Assembly: GCF_004137085.1 (NCBI RefSeq)
Contig: NZ_QYBC01000004.1
Coordinates: forward strand, 62,001 to 126,000
Source of the DNA: Lichenibacterium ramalinae
GTDB taxonomy: Bacteria > Pseudomonadota > Alphaproteobacteria > Rhizobiales > Beijerinckiaceae
Direction: 5' to 3'
DNA: 64,000 nt
The translations under genes were made by a program, and so were the position numbers. Under the pieces are notes generated by a model. The model searched no databases. It was not told the origin of the DNA and saw nothing but the letters and a program-made list of their open reading frames with translations. The first letter of the stretch is position 1; the number at the start of each line of letters is the position of its first letter. Positions 36,520-46,213 of this stretch are shown here, in pieces.

Positions 36520-37836
36520 ATGACCGCAGTCCCGACCTTCACCGCCTCCCGGGCGAACCCGGCCCTGTCGAACAGCTTCTTCGGCGCCAGCCTGGCCTCG
36601 GCCGATCCCGAGATCGCCCGCGCCGTCGAGCTCGAACTCGGCCGGCAGAGGGACGAGATCGAGCTGATCGCCTCGGAGAACATCGTGTCGCGCGCCGTGC
36701 TGGAAGCGCAGGGCTCGGTGATGACCAACAAATATGCCGAGGGCTATCCGGGCAAGCGCTACTACGGCGGCTGCCAGTTCGTGGACATCGCCGAGGATCT
36801 CGCCATCCGGCGCGCCACCGAGCTGTTCGGCTGCGCCTACGCGAACGTGCAGCCCAACTCCGGCAGCCAGGCCAACCAGGCGGTGTTCCTGGCCCTCATG
36901 CAGCCGGGCGACACCTTCATGGGGCTCGACCTCGCGGCCGGCGGCCACCTCACCCACGGCGCGCCCGTCAACATGTCGGGCCGCTGGTTCAAGGTCGAGC
37001 CCTACGGCGTCGACCCCGACACGCACCTCATCGACATGGAAGCCTTGGCCCGCAAGGCGGAAGCCGTGCGCCCCAAGATCATCATCGCGGGCGGGTCGGC
37101 CTATTCCCGCCATTGGGACTACGCCCGCTTCCGGGAGATCGCGGATTCGGTCGGCGCCACCTTCATGGTCGACATGGCCCACTTTTCCGGCCTCGTGGCC
37201 GGGGGCGCCCATCCTTCGCCCTTCCCGCACGCCCATGTGGTGACGTCCACCACCCACAAGACGCTGCGCGGCCCGCGCGGCGGCATCATCCTCACCGACG
37301 ACGAGGCGCTGGCCAAGAAGCTGAACTCGGCGATCTTCCCCGGCCTGCAGGGCGGCCCGCTGATGCACGTCATCGCCGCCAAGGCGGTGGCGTTCGGCGA
37401 AGCCCTGCAGCCCGGCTTCAAGCTCTACGCCCAGGCCGTGGTCGACAATGCCAAGGCCCTGTCGGACAGCCTGCAGCGCCACGGCTTCGACATCGTCTCG
37501 GGCGGCACCGACAACCACCTGATGCTGGTGGACCTGCGGCCGAAGCGCATCACCGGCAAGGCCGCCGAGGCGGCGCTCGGCCGCGCCCACATCACCTGCA
37601 ACAAGAACGGGATCCCGTTCGACCCCGAGAAGCCCTTCGTGACCTCCGGCATCCGGGTCGGCACGCCGGCGGCGACGTCGCGTGGCTTCGGCACGGCGGA
37701 GTTCGAGACCGTCGGCAAGCTCATCGCCCGCACGCTCGACGGGCTCGCCGAAGCGGGCGAGGCCGGCAATGCCGAGGCCGAGGCGGCGGTGCGCGACGAG
37801 GTCAAGGCCATGGTGGCCCGCTTCCCGATCTATTGA
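36520..37836 (+). CDS. glyA: serine hydroxymethyltransferase
   Basis: PLP enzyme interconverting serine and glycine while loading tetrahydrofolate with a one-carbon unit. The 438 residues are full length. Lys247 in [14 protein letters not shown] carries PLP; the N-terminal [20 protein letters not shown] and [10 protein letters not shown] motifs are intact. ATG 36520 fits the family start. In many rhizobia glyA leads nrdR, ribD and ribE; here ribE follows after 111 bases without nrdR or ribD. Confidence 0.98.
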   Translation: MTAVPTFTASRANPALSNSFFGASLASADPEIARAVELELGRQRDEIELIASENIVSRAVLEAQGSVMTNKYAEGYPGKRYYGGCQFVDIAEDLAIRRATELFGCAYANVQPNSGSQANQAVFLALMQPGDTFMGLDLAAGGHLTHGAPVNMSGRWFKVEPYGVDPDTHLIDMEALARKAEAVRPKIIIAGGSAYSRHWDYARFREIADSVGATFMVDMAHFSGLVAGGAHPSPFPHAHVVTSTTHKTLRGPRGGIILTDDEALAKKLNSAIFPGLQGGPLMHVIAAKAVAFGEALQPGFKLYAQAVVDNAKALSDSLQRHGFDIVSGGTDNHLMLVDLRPKRITGKAAEAALGRAHITCNKNGIPFDPEKPFVTSGIRVGTPAATSRGFGTAEFETVGKLIARTLDGLAEAGEAGNAEAEAAVRDEVKAMVARFPIY

Positions 37837-37853
37837 GGGTTCGCGCATGGAGG

Positions 37854-37878
37854 CCCTCGTCCCCGACGACGACGAGGG
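37854..37878 (+). terminator. hairpin after glyA
   Basis: CCCTCGTC (37854-37861) and GACGAGGG (37871-37878) are perfect arms around a nine-base loop, 18 bases past the glyA stop, followed by ATGTTTC. May separate glyA from ribE transcription or attenuate it. Confidence 0.45.
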
Positions 37879-37947
37879 ATGTTTCGGCGTTCCCACGGGG
37901 CGTCCAGGCACAGGTTCTATGCATCTAGAGGTTCTGAGGGGCGCGCC

Positions 37948-38595
37948 ATGTTCACCGGCCTGATCAGCGACGTCGGCGAGGTCGTGGCGAGCGAGGAGCG
38001 CGGCGCCGTGCGACGCCTGCGTGTCGCCTGCTCCTACCCGGTCGACAGCATCGCGCTCGGCGCCTCCATCGCCTGTTCCGGGCCATGCCTCACGGCCGTC
38101 GCCACCGGCCTTCGGGACGGCCGCACCTGGTTCGACATCGACGCCGGGGCCGAGACGCTGGAGCGCACGACGCTCGGGCGCTGGACCCCGGGCCAGCGCA
38201 TCAACCTCGAACGCTCGCTGAAGCTCGGCGACGAACTCGGCGGCCACCTCGTGTCCGGCCACGTCGACGGGGTCGCCACGGTGCTGCGCGTGACCGCGAT
38301 GGGCGAAACCACGCGGTTCGACATCGAGGCGCCCGAGCGCCTCGCCCGCTTCATCGCCGAGAAGGGCTCGGTCTCGCTCGACGGCACCTCGCTCACCGTC
38401 AATGCCGTGACGGGCCGGATCTTCTCGGTGCTGCTGATCCCGCACACGCTCGCCGTCACGACCTGGGGCGAGGTGCGGGACGGCGACGCGCTCAACATCG
38501 AGATCGACACGATGGCGCGCTACGCGGCGCGGCTCGCGGAGTTCCCGGCGGCGGCACCGGCCGATGCCGCGGCGGCGGAGGGCCTGGTCTCGTGA
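37948..38595 (+). CDS. ribE: riboflavin synthase, alpha chain
   Basis: Dismutates two 6,7-dimethyl-8-ribityllumazine molecules to riboflavin. 215 residues with two lumazine-binding barrel repeats (about 1-95 and 96-195), each with its conserved start and GASIACSGPCLTAV or GSVSLDGTSLTVN loop. MFTGLI is the standard N-terminus. I see no FMN riboswitch upstream. Its stop overlaps the GTG of the DinB-like gene. Often called ribC in alphaproteobacteria. Confidence 0.95.
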   Translation: MFTGLISDVGEVVASEERGAVRRLRVACSYPVDSIALGASIACSGPCLTAVATGLRDGRTWFDIDAGAETLERTTLGRWTPGQRINLERSLKLGDELGGHLVSGHVDGVATVLRVTAMGETTRFDIEAPERLARFIAEKGSVSLDGTSLTVNAVTGRIFSVLLIPHTLAVTTWGEVRDGDALNIEIDTMARYAARLAEFPAAAPADAAAAEGLVS

Positions 38596-39113
38596 GCGAC
38601 CGCCATCCCGTCCTGGCCCGCTACAACGCCTGGGCCAACCACAAGCTCTACCGGGCCGTCGAGGCACTGCCCGACGCGGAGTTCCGCGCCGATCGCGGGG
38701 TGTTCTTCAAGAGCCTGCGCGGGACGCTGAACCACCTCCTCGTCACGGACCGGGTCTGGATGGCGCGATTCACCGGGGCGAAGACGGGTCCGCTGCAGCT
38801 CGACACCATCCTGCACGACGATTTCGCATCCCTCCAGGCCGCCCGCGAGGCGGAGGACACGCGCATCATCGGCTACGTCGACGGGCTCGACGCCGCCGCG
38901 TCGGCCGGGACCTTCACGTATCAGCGCATGTCGTCCCTCGAAACCTATGTGGCGGAACTCAGGCCCGCGCTCGACCATCTCTTCAACCACCAGACCCACC
39001 ACCGCGGGCAGGCCCACGCGGTCCTAACCGGGCTCGGCGTCGAAGCGCCCGTCCTCGACCTCGCGCGATTCTACGGCGAGGTCGGCCACGGCGGACTGAT
39101 CCGCATCGCGTGA
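38592..39113 (+). CDS. DinB-like metal-binding protein
   Basis: A 173-residue four-helix DinB/YfiT-type protein. The likely metal histidines are in TLNHLLVTD and [13 protein letters not shown]; the N-terminal [11 protein letters not shown] is typical. Members are thiol- or damage-related with few known reactions. GTG 38592 overlaps the ribE stop (GTGA), so it is co-translated with riboflavin genes, an unusual position. Confidence 0.88.
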   Translation: MSDRHPVLARYNAWANHKLYRAVEALPDAEFRADRGVFFKSLRGTLNHLLVTDRVWMARFTGAKTGPLQLDTILHDDFASLQAAREAEDTRIIGYVDGLDAAASAGTFTYQRMSSLETYVAELRPALDHLFNHQTHHRGQAHAVLTGLGVEAPVLDLARFYGEVGHGGLIRIA

Positions 39114-39192
39114 GCGACGCCCCGGCTTGCCGGGCGCGCCCGGCGCCTCTATTCACGGCGGCTCCCCGCCGACCCAGCCCGCGAGACCCCCG

Positions 39193-39687
39193 ATGGCCGA
39201 ACCCCAGCGCCGCACCGACGCCGAGCCGCATGTCGCCGCCCAGGACCACTTCCTGATCGTCGAAGGCCGGTTCTACGATGACGTCGGCGACCGGCTCCTC
39301 GCCGGCGCCAAGGCGGCGCTCGAGGCGGCCGGGGCCACCTACGACGTCGTCACCATGCCGGGCGCGCTCGAAGTGCCGCCGGCCATCGCCATGGCGGTCG
39401 AGACCGGGGGATCGGAGGGCCGCGGCTATGCGGGCGCGGTGGCGCTCGGCTGCATCATGCGGGGCGAGACCTACCATTTCGAGATCGTGTCGAACGAGAG
39501 CGCGCGCGGCCTCATGGCCCTGGGGCTGGAGCGGCGCTTCCCCATCGGCAACGGCATCCTGACGGTGGAGGACGAGGACCAGGCCCTGGTGCGGGCCGAC
39601 CCGTCGCGCGGCGACAAGGGCGGGGAGGCGGCACGGGCCATGCTGGCGCTGTGGCGCCTGAAGCGTCGCGCCGGGGCCGGCCGATGA
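39193..39687 (+). CDS. ribH: 6,7-dimethyl-8-ribityllumazine synthase
   Basis: Condenses dihydroxybutanone phosphate and the pyrimidine to form lumazine, the riboflavin synthase substrate. 164 residues, with GALEVPPAI and the catalytic His95 in RGETYHFE, and [13 protein letters not shown] at the end. ATG 39193 is preceded by a fitting site. Its stop overlaps nusB (ATGA). Confidence 0.95.
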   Translation: MAEPQRRTDAEPHVAAQDHFLIVEGRFYDDVGDRLLAGAKAALEAAGATYDVVTMPGALEVPPAIAMAVETGGSEGRGYAGAVALGCIMRGETYHFEIVSNESARGLMALGLERRFPIGNGILTVEDEDQALVRADPSRGDKGGEAARAMLALWRLKRRAGAGR

Positions 39688-40151
39688 GCCGTCAGGAGAA
39701 GCGTGCCGCGGCGCGCCTCGCCGCCGTCCAGGCCCTCTACCAGATGGACGTCGCCAAGAAGGGCATCAACGAGATCCTGGCGGAGTTCGAGGCGCATTGG
39801 ATCGGCCAGGAGGTCGAGGGCGACCAGTACAATCCGGCCGAGGTCGCCTTCTTCCGCAACATCCTCGAGGGGGTCCTCGCCGACCAGGGCGAGGTCGACG
39901 TGCTCGTCGACCGCGCGCTCCAGCAGGGCTGGCCGCTGCGCCGCGTCGAGGCCGTGCTGCGGGCCATCCTGCGGGCGGGTGCCTACGAACTCCTGGTGCG
40001 CAAGGACGTGCCGGCCCGGGTCGCCATCACGGAATATACCGACATCGCCGGGGCCTTCTTCGAAGGCGAGGAGGTCGGGCTGGTCAACGGCGTCCTCGAC
40101 GCCCTGGCGCGGCGCCTGCGGCCCGACGAGTTGATGGGAACGGCGCGTTGA
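39684..40151 (+). CDS. nusB: transcription antitermination factor NusB
   Basis: A 155-residue all-helical protein of the rRNA antitermination complex with NusE. The [18 protein letters not shown] start and the [12 protein letters not shown] end are typical of NusB. Coupled to ribH by overlap, the arrangement found across proteobacteria. Here galM follows rather than thiL. Confidence 0.95.
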   Translation: MSRQEKRAAARLAAVQALYQMDVAKKGINEILAEFEAHWIGQEVEGDQYNPAEVAFFRNILEGVLADQGEVDVLVDRALQQGWPLRRVEAVLRAILRAGAYELLVRKDVPARVAITEYTDIAGAFFEGEEVGLVNGVLDALARRLRPDELMGTAR

Positions 40152-40234
40152 CGCCGCGGCCGCGGCGGCGCCCGGCGGCCTGACCATCCCGGCATTCCGC
40201 CGCTTCCGACGTCGCGCTCCAAGGGAGAAACACC

Positions 40235-41245
40235 ATGCAGGTTCGGACATTCGGCGATGCCGACGGCGTCGACGTCAAGGAGATCACGCTCCGCAACGCC
40301 GCCGGCGCGACCGCCTCCGTCATCACCTGGGGCGCCGTGCTGCGCGACCTCGTGGTGCCGGCCGCGACCGGACCGCAGCGGGTCGTGCTGGGCTTGAACT
40401 CCCTCGAGGACTATCGGGCCTATTCGCCGCATTTCGGCGCCATCCCGGGCCGCTTCGCCAACCGCATCGCGGGAGGGCACTTCACGCTCGACGGGCAAGA
40501 CTACACGCTGCCCACCAACGAAAAGGGCAAGAACACCCTGCATGGCGGGCCGAAGGGCTTCGGCAAGCTGCCCTGGCACCTCGATCATGCCGAGGAGAGT
40601 GCGGTGCGGCTGATGCTGCACTCGCCCGACGGCGATTCCGGCTTCCCCGGGGCGGTGCGGGCGACCTGCACCTACCGGCTCCTCGACCCCGGCACGCTGG
40701 TGGTCGACCTCGAAGCCCAAACGGACGCGCCGACGCTCGTCAACCTGGCCCACCATTCCTACTTCAACCTCGACGGCGGCGCCGACGTGCTCGACCACGA
40801 GGTGATGCTCGCCTGCCCGTTCATGACGCCCGCCGACGCCGACGGCATCCCAACCGGCGAGATCCGGGCGGTGGCGGGAACGCCCTACGACTTCACCACC
40901 ATGCGGCCGATCCGCAGCGCCGCCCACACCACCTACGACAACAATTTCGTGCTCGGGCCCATGCCCGATCCGCGCACCGGCCTGGCCCATGCCGCGACGG
41001 TGCGCTCGCCGGCGAACGGGCTCGAACTCCAGGTGCACACGGACCAGCCCGCGCTGCAGTTCTACGACGCGTCCAAGTTGAACTGTCCCGTCCCGGGGCT
41101 CGGCGGCGTACATTACGGGCCGCACGGGGGCTTCGCCATCGAGTGCCAGCTCTACCCCGACGCGCCGCACCGGAGGCACTTCCCCTCCGCCGTGCTGCGC
41201 CCGGGCCAGACCTACCGGCAGGTCACCGAGTACCGGTTCGCCTGA
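40235..41245 (+). CDS. galM: aldose 1-epimerase (mutarotase)
   Basis: Interconverts alpha and beta anomers of aldoses such as galactose. 336 residues of the GalM superfamily: TLHGGPKGFGK with the substrate His, NLAHHSYFNLDG with the second catalytic His, and FAIECQLYPDAPH with the catalytic Glu. ATG 40235 follows AAGGGAG. It ends before a tandem pair of terminators and is convergent with rplI. Confidence 0.95.
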   Translation: MQVRTFGDADGVDVKEITLRNAAGATASVITWGAVLRDLVVPAATGPQRVVLGLNSLEDYRAYSPHFGAIPGRFANRIAGGHFTLDGQDYTLPTNEKGKNTLHGGPKGFGKLPWHLDHAEESAVRLMLHSPDGDSGFPGAVRATCTYRLLDPGTLVVDLEAQTDAPTLVNLAHHSYFNLDGGADVLDHEVMLACPFMTPADADGIPTGEIRAVAGTPYDFTTMRPIRSAAHTTYDNNFVLGPMPDPRTGLAHAATVRSPANGLELQVHTDQPALQFYDASKLNCPVPGLGGVHYGPHGGFAIECQLYPDAPHRRHFPSAVLRPGQTYRQVTEYRFA

Positions 41246-41277
41246 GGGTTTCGGGCCGGCGGAGCCGCTCATGAAGA

Positions 41278-41302
41278 AAGGGCCCCGCCGAGCGGGGCCC
41301 TT
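41278..41302. terminator. first hairpin, galM/rplI bidirectional terminator
   Basis: Perfect 11-base stem AAGGGCCCCGC/GCGGGGCCCTT with loop CGA. The A/T ends of the arms give a short U-run on either strand. It separates galM (+) from rplI (-). Confidence 0.7.
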
Positions 41303-41315
41303 CAGGGACGAGAAA

Positions 41316-41336
41316 GGGCCCCGCCGAGCGGGGCCC
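41316..41336. terminator. second hairpin, galM/rplI bidirectional terminator
   Basis: Nine-base stem GGGCCCCGC/GCGGGGCCC with loop CGA, a copy of the first hairpin. It lies 34 bases beyond the rplI stop as read on the minus strand. Confidence 0.65.
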
Positions 41337-41369
41337 CGTCTTGCCGACCGGTGCGATCCGGGCCGGGGT

Positions 41370-41936
41370 TCAGCGGCTGATGTCGCCTTCGAAGTCGGCG
41401 AGGGCGGCGCCGACCTCGAGGCCGAGCTCGTCCATCGATGTCTCTTCGCGGGCCAGCACCTCTTCGCCCTTGGCCTGGCGCTCGGCCTCCTCCGGCGAGC
41501 GGGCGACGTTGATCGTCACCTTGGACTCGACCTCCGGATGCAGCTCCACCGGCACCTCGTGCAGGCCGATGCCCTTGATGGGGCTCCGCAGCGCGATCTG
41601 GCTGCGGGCGACCGAGAAGCCGCCGGCCGTGATGGCCTCGGCGATGTCGCGGCTCGACACCGACCCGTAGAGCTGGCCGCTTTCGCCGGCCTGGCGGATC
41701 ATCGTGAAGCTCTGGCCGTCGAGGCCTTCGGCGACCTTGGCGGCCTCGGCCTTGAGCTCGAGGTTGCGGGCCTCGAGCTGGACGCGCTGCGTCTCGAACT
41801 TCTTGGCATTGGCCTCGGTCGCCCGGAGGGCTTTGCCGCGCGGCAGCAGGAAGTTGCGGGCGAAGCCGTCCTTGACGCGCACGCGCTCGCCCATCTGGCC
41901 GAGCTTGGCGACGCGTTCCAGCAGAATGACGTCCAT
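41370..41936 (-). CDS. rplI: 50S ribosomal protein bL9
   Basis: 188-residue bL9 of the large subunit. The N-terminal domain has [32 protein letters not shown] compressed here to [16 protein letters not shown], the family signature. The long helix and C-terminal domain follow, with an acidic C-terminal extension beyond the usual 150 residues, as common in alphaproteobacteria. One base lies between the DUF2232 stop and its ATG. Confidence 0.97.
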   Translation of the reverse strand: MDVILLERVAKLGQMGERVRVKDGFARNFLLPRGKALRATEANAKKFETQRVQLEARNLELKAEAAKVAEGLDGQSFTMIRQAGESGQLYGSVSSRDIAEAITAGGFSVARSQIALRSPIKGIGLHEVPVELHPEVESKVTINVARSPEEAERQAKGEEVLAREETSMDELGLEVGAALADFEGDISR

Positions 41937-41937
41937 G

Positions 41938-42912
41938 TCAGGGTTTCCTTTTCGGGGGTTTGGTGAAGGCAATGCCCGCCCGCTGCCGGAGGCTGGGGAC
42001 AAGGCAATCGATGCAGCCCAGGACGACCAGGGCGAGGAGGGGCCACGGGAACACGAAGGCCGTGACGAGGTAGACGGCGCAGAGGATCGCGCCCCGGGCG
42101 GACAGGCCGCGGGTGACGGCGTGGACCGTCGCCAGCCCCTCGAAGAGGAAGACCACTGCCAACGCGGCCGCCAGCACGGCGGCGCCGAGCCCGAAGGGCT
42201 CCGGCAGGAAGGTGGCGGCGACCAGTACGGCCAGTACCCCGGCGGCGGGCCCAGGCAGGCGGATGGCGTCCGGCAAGGTGGGCCAGGGGCGCGGCAGGCG
42301 GTCCGAGATCGCCACCGCCCGGCCGGCCAGCCACAGGTTGACCGACAGCATGACGACGCCCGAGGCCGCGATGAGCACGGGCGCGTAGCGGACGAAGTCG
42401 GCGGAGCGCAGTTCGCCCGACAGGGCATCGCGGGACAGGACGACCGACAGGCGCTCCGCCATGGCGGCGGCGGCCGCGTCGTAGCTGCCGTAGCGCCAGA
42501 TCACGGCGAGGCCGGCGAGCAGCACGGGCGCGGTGGCGAGGGCGGCCAGCCGCAGCAGCAGCGGCGCGACCGGGTACCACTCGGCCGGCGCCGTCCCGCT
42601 CGCCGCCGGCGCCGCGGCCGCTCCGGAGGGACGGCCGAGCACCGCCAGGCGGGCGAGGTACCAGGCCGGCAGCGCGAGGGCGAGGGAGAACATCAGGCCG
42701 GCGACGGGGCCCAGGGCCAGGCCCACCGTGCCGCCGCCGATCAGCGCGGCCGCCACCCCGGCCGGATGGGGAAAACCGAGGCCGGCGATCATGATGGGGA
42801 GGGGCGCCAGATAGGCCAGCACCACGGCAACCGGCGAGGCGGTCGTGATCACGGCGAACAGCACCGCCGACGTGACACCCGCGCCGAGCGCGATGCCGAG
42901 AGTCTTCATCAT
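41938..42912 (-). CDS. DUF2232 integral membrane protein
   Basis: A 324-residue, strongly hydrophobic membrane protein of DUF2232 with about eight helices. It lies between rpsR and rplI, the usual place in alphaproteobacteria. Function unknown. Its stop and the rplI start are one base apart, so translation is likely coupled. A gap of 220 bases separates it from rpsR upstream, in which I see no gene. Confidence 0.86.
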   Translation of the reverse strand: MMKTLGIALGAGVTSAVLFAVITTASPVAVVLAYLAPLPIMIAGLGFPHPAGVAAALIGGGTVGLALGPVAGLMFSLALALPAWYLARLAVLGRPSGAAAAPAASGTAPAEWYPVAPLLLRLAALATAPVLLAGLAVIWRYGSYDAAAAAMAERLSVVLSRDALSGELRSADFVRYAPVLIAASGVVMLSVNLWLAGRAVAISDRLPRPWPTLPDAIRLPGPAAGVLAVLVAATFLPEPFGLGAAVLAAALAVVFLFEGLATVHAVTRGLSARGAILCAVYLVTAFVFPWPLLALVVLGCIDCLVPSLRQRAGIAFTKPPKRKP

Positions 42913-43132
42913 CGTCGAGCTGTCCCGCCGTAGAGCTACGAGGGTTAGGGATGGGCGCGGCCCGTCCCAACCGATCCGGCTTCCCGCAGCGGGAGCGCCG
43001 GACGACGCCGGGGCCCGGGATGGACCCCTGCACAGTGCGGGCGGGAGTAGACCATGCCGGTCCGCACCCGCCGCGATCGTCGTCGGTTCCGCCCGTGCCG
43101 CCGTCAGGCGGCCGGCCGGAGGGGACCCTGCC

Positions 43133-43369
43133 TCAGCGGATCACGTAGGGCAGCAGGCCCAGGAAGCGCGCGCGCTTGATCGCCTGGGCGAGCTCGCGCT
43201 GCTTCTTGGCCGACACGGCCGTGATGCGCGACGGCACGATCTTGCCGCGCTCGGAGATGTAGCGCGACAGCAGGCGCGTGTCCTTGTGGTCGATCTTCGG
43301 CGCGTTGGGGCCGGAGAACGGGCAGGTCTTGCGACGGCGGAAGAAGGGGCGACGGGGAGCGGTGGACAT
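43133..43369 (-). CDS. rpsR: 30S ribosomal protein bS18
   Basis: 78-residue small-subunit protein that pairs with bS6. The [12 protein letters not shown] start, the IDYKD-like [19 protein letters not shown] core and the [12 protein letters not shown] end are all present. Its ATG shares one base with the rpsF stop (TGATG). Confidence 0.98.
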   Translation of the reverse strand: MSTAPRRPFFRRRKTCPFSGPNAPKIDHKDTRLLSRYISERGKIVPSRITAVSAKKQRELAQAIKRARFLGLLPYVIR

Positions 43370-43845
43370 CAGGCTTCTCCAGCGGGTTGGGCTGCGGGCG
43401 CCGGGGCCCGGCCCGAGAAGCGGCCACCGCGGTCGCCGCCGCCGCTGCGCTCACGGTCGAAACGGCCGCCGCCGCCGCCACGGCGCTCGCCACGCTCGCC
43501 GCGATCGTCGCGGTCGCTGTCTTCGCGCTTGCGCAGCATGGCCGAGGGGCCGTCCTCGTGCGCTTCGACGCGCACGGTGAGGAGGCGGATCACGTCCTCG
43601 TTGATCCGCATCTGGCGCTCCATCTCGGCGATGGCGGCCGCCGGCGCGTCGATGTTCAGCAGCGTGAAGTGGGCGCGGCGGTTCTTCTTGACGCGATAGG
43701 CGAGGGACTTGATGCCCCAATATTCGGCCTTGGCGATGGAGCCGCCGTTGGCCGTGATGATGGACTTGAGTTGCTCGGTCAGGGTCTCGACCTGTTGGGC
43801 CGTGACGTCCTGGCGCGCAAGGAACACGTGCTCGTAGAGAGCCAT
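43369..43845 (-). CDS. rpsF: 30S ribosomal protein bS6
   Basis: 158-residue bS6. The ferredoxin-like core ([14 protein letters not shown] to about 100) is followed by a disordered Arg/Gly/Asp-rich tail ([15 protein letters not shown] and on), longer than in E. coli. First gene of rpsF-rpsR-DUF2232-rplI. A leader of about 180 bases precedes it from the candidate promoter. Confidence 0.97.
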   Translation of the reverse strand: MALYEHVFLARQDVTAQQVETLTEQLKSIITANGGSIAKAEYWGIKSLAYRVKKNRRAHFTLLNIDAPAAAIAEMERQMRINEDVIRLLTVRVEAHEDGPSAMLRKREDSDRDDRGERGERRGGGGGRFDRERSGGGDRGGRFSGRAPAPAAQPAGEA

Positions 43846-44229
43846 GAAGCTTTGCCTTTCCTGTTACTCGACAGCGCCCGGCGCGAAGCCCTTCGAGCCT
43901 CGGAAAGGCTCGAGTGGTACCGAAGGCGGGAACACGGGATGCGGGGCCGAAGCTCCTGTCCGCGGCATTGGCGCCGGAGGCGCGAACATGCGGATATCCG
44001 TTCAGCTCCCGGCCAGGAAGCTGTCGAAGGGCGCTCGATAGAGTGCGGCGGCCGACATGGCAAGCGAAAAGGCGCGGGCGGGTGGCTGGGTGGAGGTGCG
44101 ACGGGCCGGTCCTCCCGCTCTCGCCGCCCATGGGCCGTCGGCGCCACGCCTGTCGCGCGGCCGGGACGCCGCCGAGTTGACACCCGTCGGCTATTCGTGT
44201 TCTCGGGCGCCCTCGCCACGGGGATCCAC
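43846..44229. other. 384-base divergent region, rpsF / fabD
   Basis: No gene is supported. On the rpsF side there is a promoter-like pair (44036-44063) and two leader hairpins: CGAGCCT/AGGCTCG (43894-43912) and GCGCC-GGA-GGCGC (43971-43983). On the fabD side TTGACA (44177-44182) is a full -35 match without a good -10. rpsF leaders in other bacteria carry a bS6:bS18-binding motif; I cannot confirm that motif here. Confidence 0.55.
44036..44063 (-). promoter_or_regulatory. candidate rpsF promoter
   Basis: Minus strand: TTGCCA (44063-44058), 16 bases, CTATCG (44041-44036). Nearly the same boxes as the candidate rne promoter. The transcript would start near 44029, giving a leader of about 184 bases. 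Confidence 0.42.
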
Positions 44230-45174
44230 ATGACGACGGCCTTCATCTTTCCAGGGCAGGGCTCCCAGGCCGTCGGCATGGGCAAGGCCCTGGCCGCCGC
44301 CCATCCCGCCGCCGCCCAGGTCTTCGCCGCGGTCGACGACGCCCTGGGCCAGTCGCTGTCGCGCCTCATGTTCGAGGGTCCCGAGGCGGAACTCACGCTG
44401 ACGGCCAATGCCCAGCCGGCGCTGATGGCGGTGAGCCTGGCGGCGCTGCGGGTGCTCGAAGCCGAGGCCGGCCTCGACCTCAAGGCGGGGGCGGCCTTCG
44501 TGGCGGGCCATTCGCTGGGGGAATACGCGGCTCTGGCCGCCGCCGGGTCGCTGTCGGTGGCCGAGGCGGCCCGGCTGCTGCGCATCCGCGGCGATGCCAT
44601 GCAGGCGGCCGTGCCGGTGGGCCAGGGCGCCATGGCGGCGCTGATCGGCGTCGAGCCGGAGGCCGCCGCCGCCATCGCGGCCGAGGCCGCGGCGGGCGAG
44701 GTCTGCGATGTCGCCAACGACAACGGCGGCGGGCAGGTGGTGCTGTCGGGCACGGCCGCCGCCATCGACCGCGCCGTCGCCATCGCCAAGGGTCGCGGCG
44801 TCAAGCGCGCCGTGCTGCTGTCGGTGTCGGCGCCGTTCCACTGCGCACTGATGCGCCCCGCCGCCGACGCCATGGCGGAAGCGCTCGACACGGCGGAGAT
44901 CGCCGACCCGGCGCTGCCCCTCGTGGCCAACGTGCTGGCGCGCCCCGTCACCACGGCCGGCGAGATCGTCGGCTGCCTCGTCGGCCAGGTCTGCGGCACG
45001 GTGCGGTGGCGCGAGTCCGTGGCCTGGATGGCGGCGGCCGGGGTGACGCGCTTCGTCGAGGTCGGGGCCGGCAAGGTCCTGACCGGCCTCGTCAAGCGCA
45101 TCGCGCCGGATGCCGCCGCCGAGGCCGTGGGCACGCCCGACGACGTCGCGCGCTTCGCCCGAACCCAAGCCTGA
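44230..45174 (+). CDS. fabD: malonyl-CoA--ACP transacylase
   Basis: Moves malonyl from CoA to acyl carrier protein at the start of fatty acid synthesis. 314 residues; the nucleophile is Ser95 in GHSLGEY, with FPGQGSQ near the N-terminus and His in SAPFHCALM. ATG 44230 follows a GGGGATCC site. First gene of fabD-fabG-acpP-fabF. Confidence 0.97.
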   Translation: MTTAFIFPGQGSQAVGMGKALAAAHPAAAQVFAAVDDALGQSLSRLMFEGPEAELTLTANAQPALMAVSLAALRVLEAEAGLDLKAGAAFVAGHSLGEYAALAAAGSLSVAEAARLLRIRGDAMQAAVPVGQGAMAALIGVEPEAAAAIAAEAAAGEVCDVANDNGGGQVVLSGTAAAIDRAVAIAKGRGVKRAVLLSVSAPFHCALMRPAADAMAEALDTAEIADPALPLVANVLARPVTTAGEIVGCLVGQVCGTVRWRESVAWMAAAGVTRFVEVGAGKVLTGLVKRIAPDAAAEAVGTPDDVARFARTQA

Positions 45175-45186
45175 GGGAGCCCCGCC

Positions 45187-45924
45187 ATGTTCGACCTTTC
45201 GGGAACCGCCGCCCTCGTCACGGGCGCGACCGGCGGCCTCGGCGGCGCCATCGCCCGGGCGCTCCATGCCCAGGGTGCCCGCGTCGCGCTGTCGGGCACG
45301 CGGCGCGACGCGCTCGACGCCCTCGCCGCCGAACTCGGCGGGGACTGCCCCGTGCTGCCCTGCGACCTCGGCGACCGCGGCGAGGTCGAGGGGCTCGTCG
45401 GCCGGGCCGAGGCGGCCCTGGGCTCGCTGGACATCCTCGTCAACAATGCCGGCATCACGCGCGACGGGCTCGCGGTCCGCATGCGGGACGAGGACTGGGA
45501 CCGGGTGCTGGCCGTCAACCTGACGTCCGGCTTCGCGCTCGCCCGCGCCGCGCTGCGGGGCATGATGAAGCGCCGCCACGGCCGCATCATCGGCATCACC
45601 TCGGTGGTGGGCGTCACCGGCAATGCCGGGCAGGCCAATTATGCCGCCGCCAAGGCCGGCATGATCGGCATGTCCAAGTCCCTCGCCGCCGAGGTGGCGA
45701 GCCGCGGCATCACGGTCAACTGCATCGCGCCCGGCTTCATCGAGAGCCCCATGACGGACGCGCTGAACGAGAAGCAACGTTCGGCGATTCTCGGCTCCGT
45801 GCCGGCCGGCCGCCTCGGCACCGGGGCCGAGATCGCCGCCGCCGCCGTCTACCTCGCCAGCCGCGAGGCCGCCTACGTCACCGGACAGACGCTGCACGTC
45901 AACGGCGGAATGGCAATGATTTGA
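45187..45924 (+). CDS. fabG: 3-oxoacyl-[ACP] reductase
   Basis: NADPH-dependent beta-ketoacyl-ACP reductase of fatty acid elongation. 245 residues; TGATGGLGG cofactor loop, NNAG, catalytic Ser (ITSVVG) and Tyr152/Lys156 (NYAAAK). The conserved end GQTLHVNGGMAM is intact. Twelve bases after fabD. A gap of 289 bases before acpP holds no recognisable gene. Confidence 0.97.
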   Translation: MFDLSGTAALVTGATGGLGGAIARALHAQGARVALSGTRRDALDALAAELGGDCPVLPCDLGDRGEVEGLVGRAEAALGSLDILVNNAGITRDGLAVRMRDEDWDRVLAVNLTSGFALARAALRGMMKRRHGRIIGITSVVGVTGNAGQANYAAAKAGMIGMSKSLAAEVASRGITVNCIAPGFIESPMTDALNEKQRSAILGSVPAGRLGTGAEIAAAAVYLASREAAYVTGQTLHVNGGMAMI

Positions 45925-46213
45925 ACGCTTTGCGGCGGCGCTGCGGCGGCCCGCGCCCGCCGTCCCCACTCTCGCCATCCTCGGCGAAACATGGTAACAG
46001 CCCAGTTGTCGTGTTGGTCGCGATCGCCGAGCCGCGGGCCCTGATGGGCCGGCGCCGCGGCATCGGGGCCAGGCCGGGCGGGTCGCCCCCAGGGCGGGCC
46101 CGGCGGCAGAAACCCGGCGATCGGGGACGGCGGCCCCAAGCGGGCCGGCGTCCTCCGGCGCGGCGGAACACGAACACCCGATTCCCACACCGAAGGCATG
46201 AGGAATATCCAAG

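Larger units (their letters stand above)
41275..41336. repeat. tandem duplicated 26-base terminator unit
   Basis: Two identical 26-base units (41275-41300 and 41311-41336) start 36 bases apart, each containing a stem GGGCCCCGC/GCGGGGCCC around CGA. The ten bases between them differ from the units themselves. Confidence 0.8.

Noticed and set aside
37837-37947. FMN riboswitch before ribE
   Set aside because: The conserved FMN aptamer segments are absent; the region holds only a short hairpin.
41271-41966. A 231-codon frame starting in the tandem terminators and antisense to rplI
   Set aside because: Its repeated KKGPRRAGP start is just the terminator repeat translated; the rest is antisense to bL9.
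44177-44205. fabD promoter with perfect TTGACA
   Set aside because: No acceptable -10 at 16-18 bases (TTCTCG or similar), so it is not listed as a feature.
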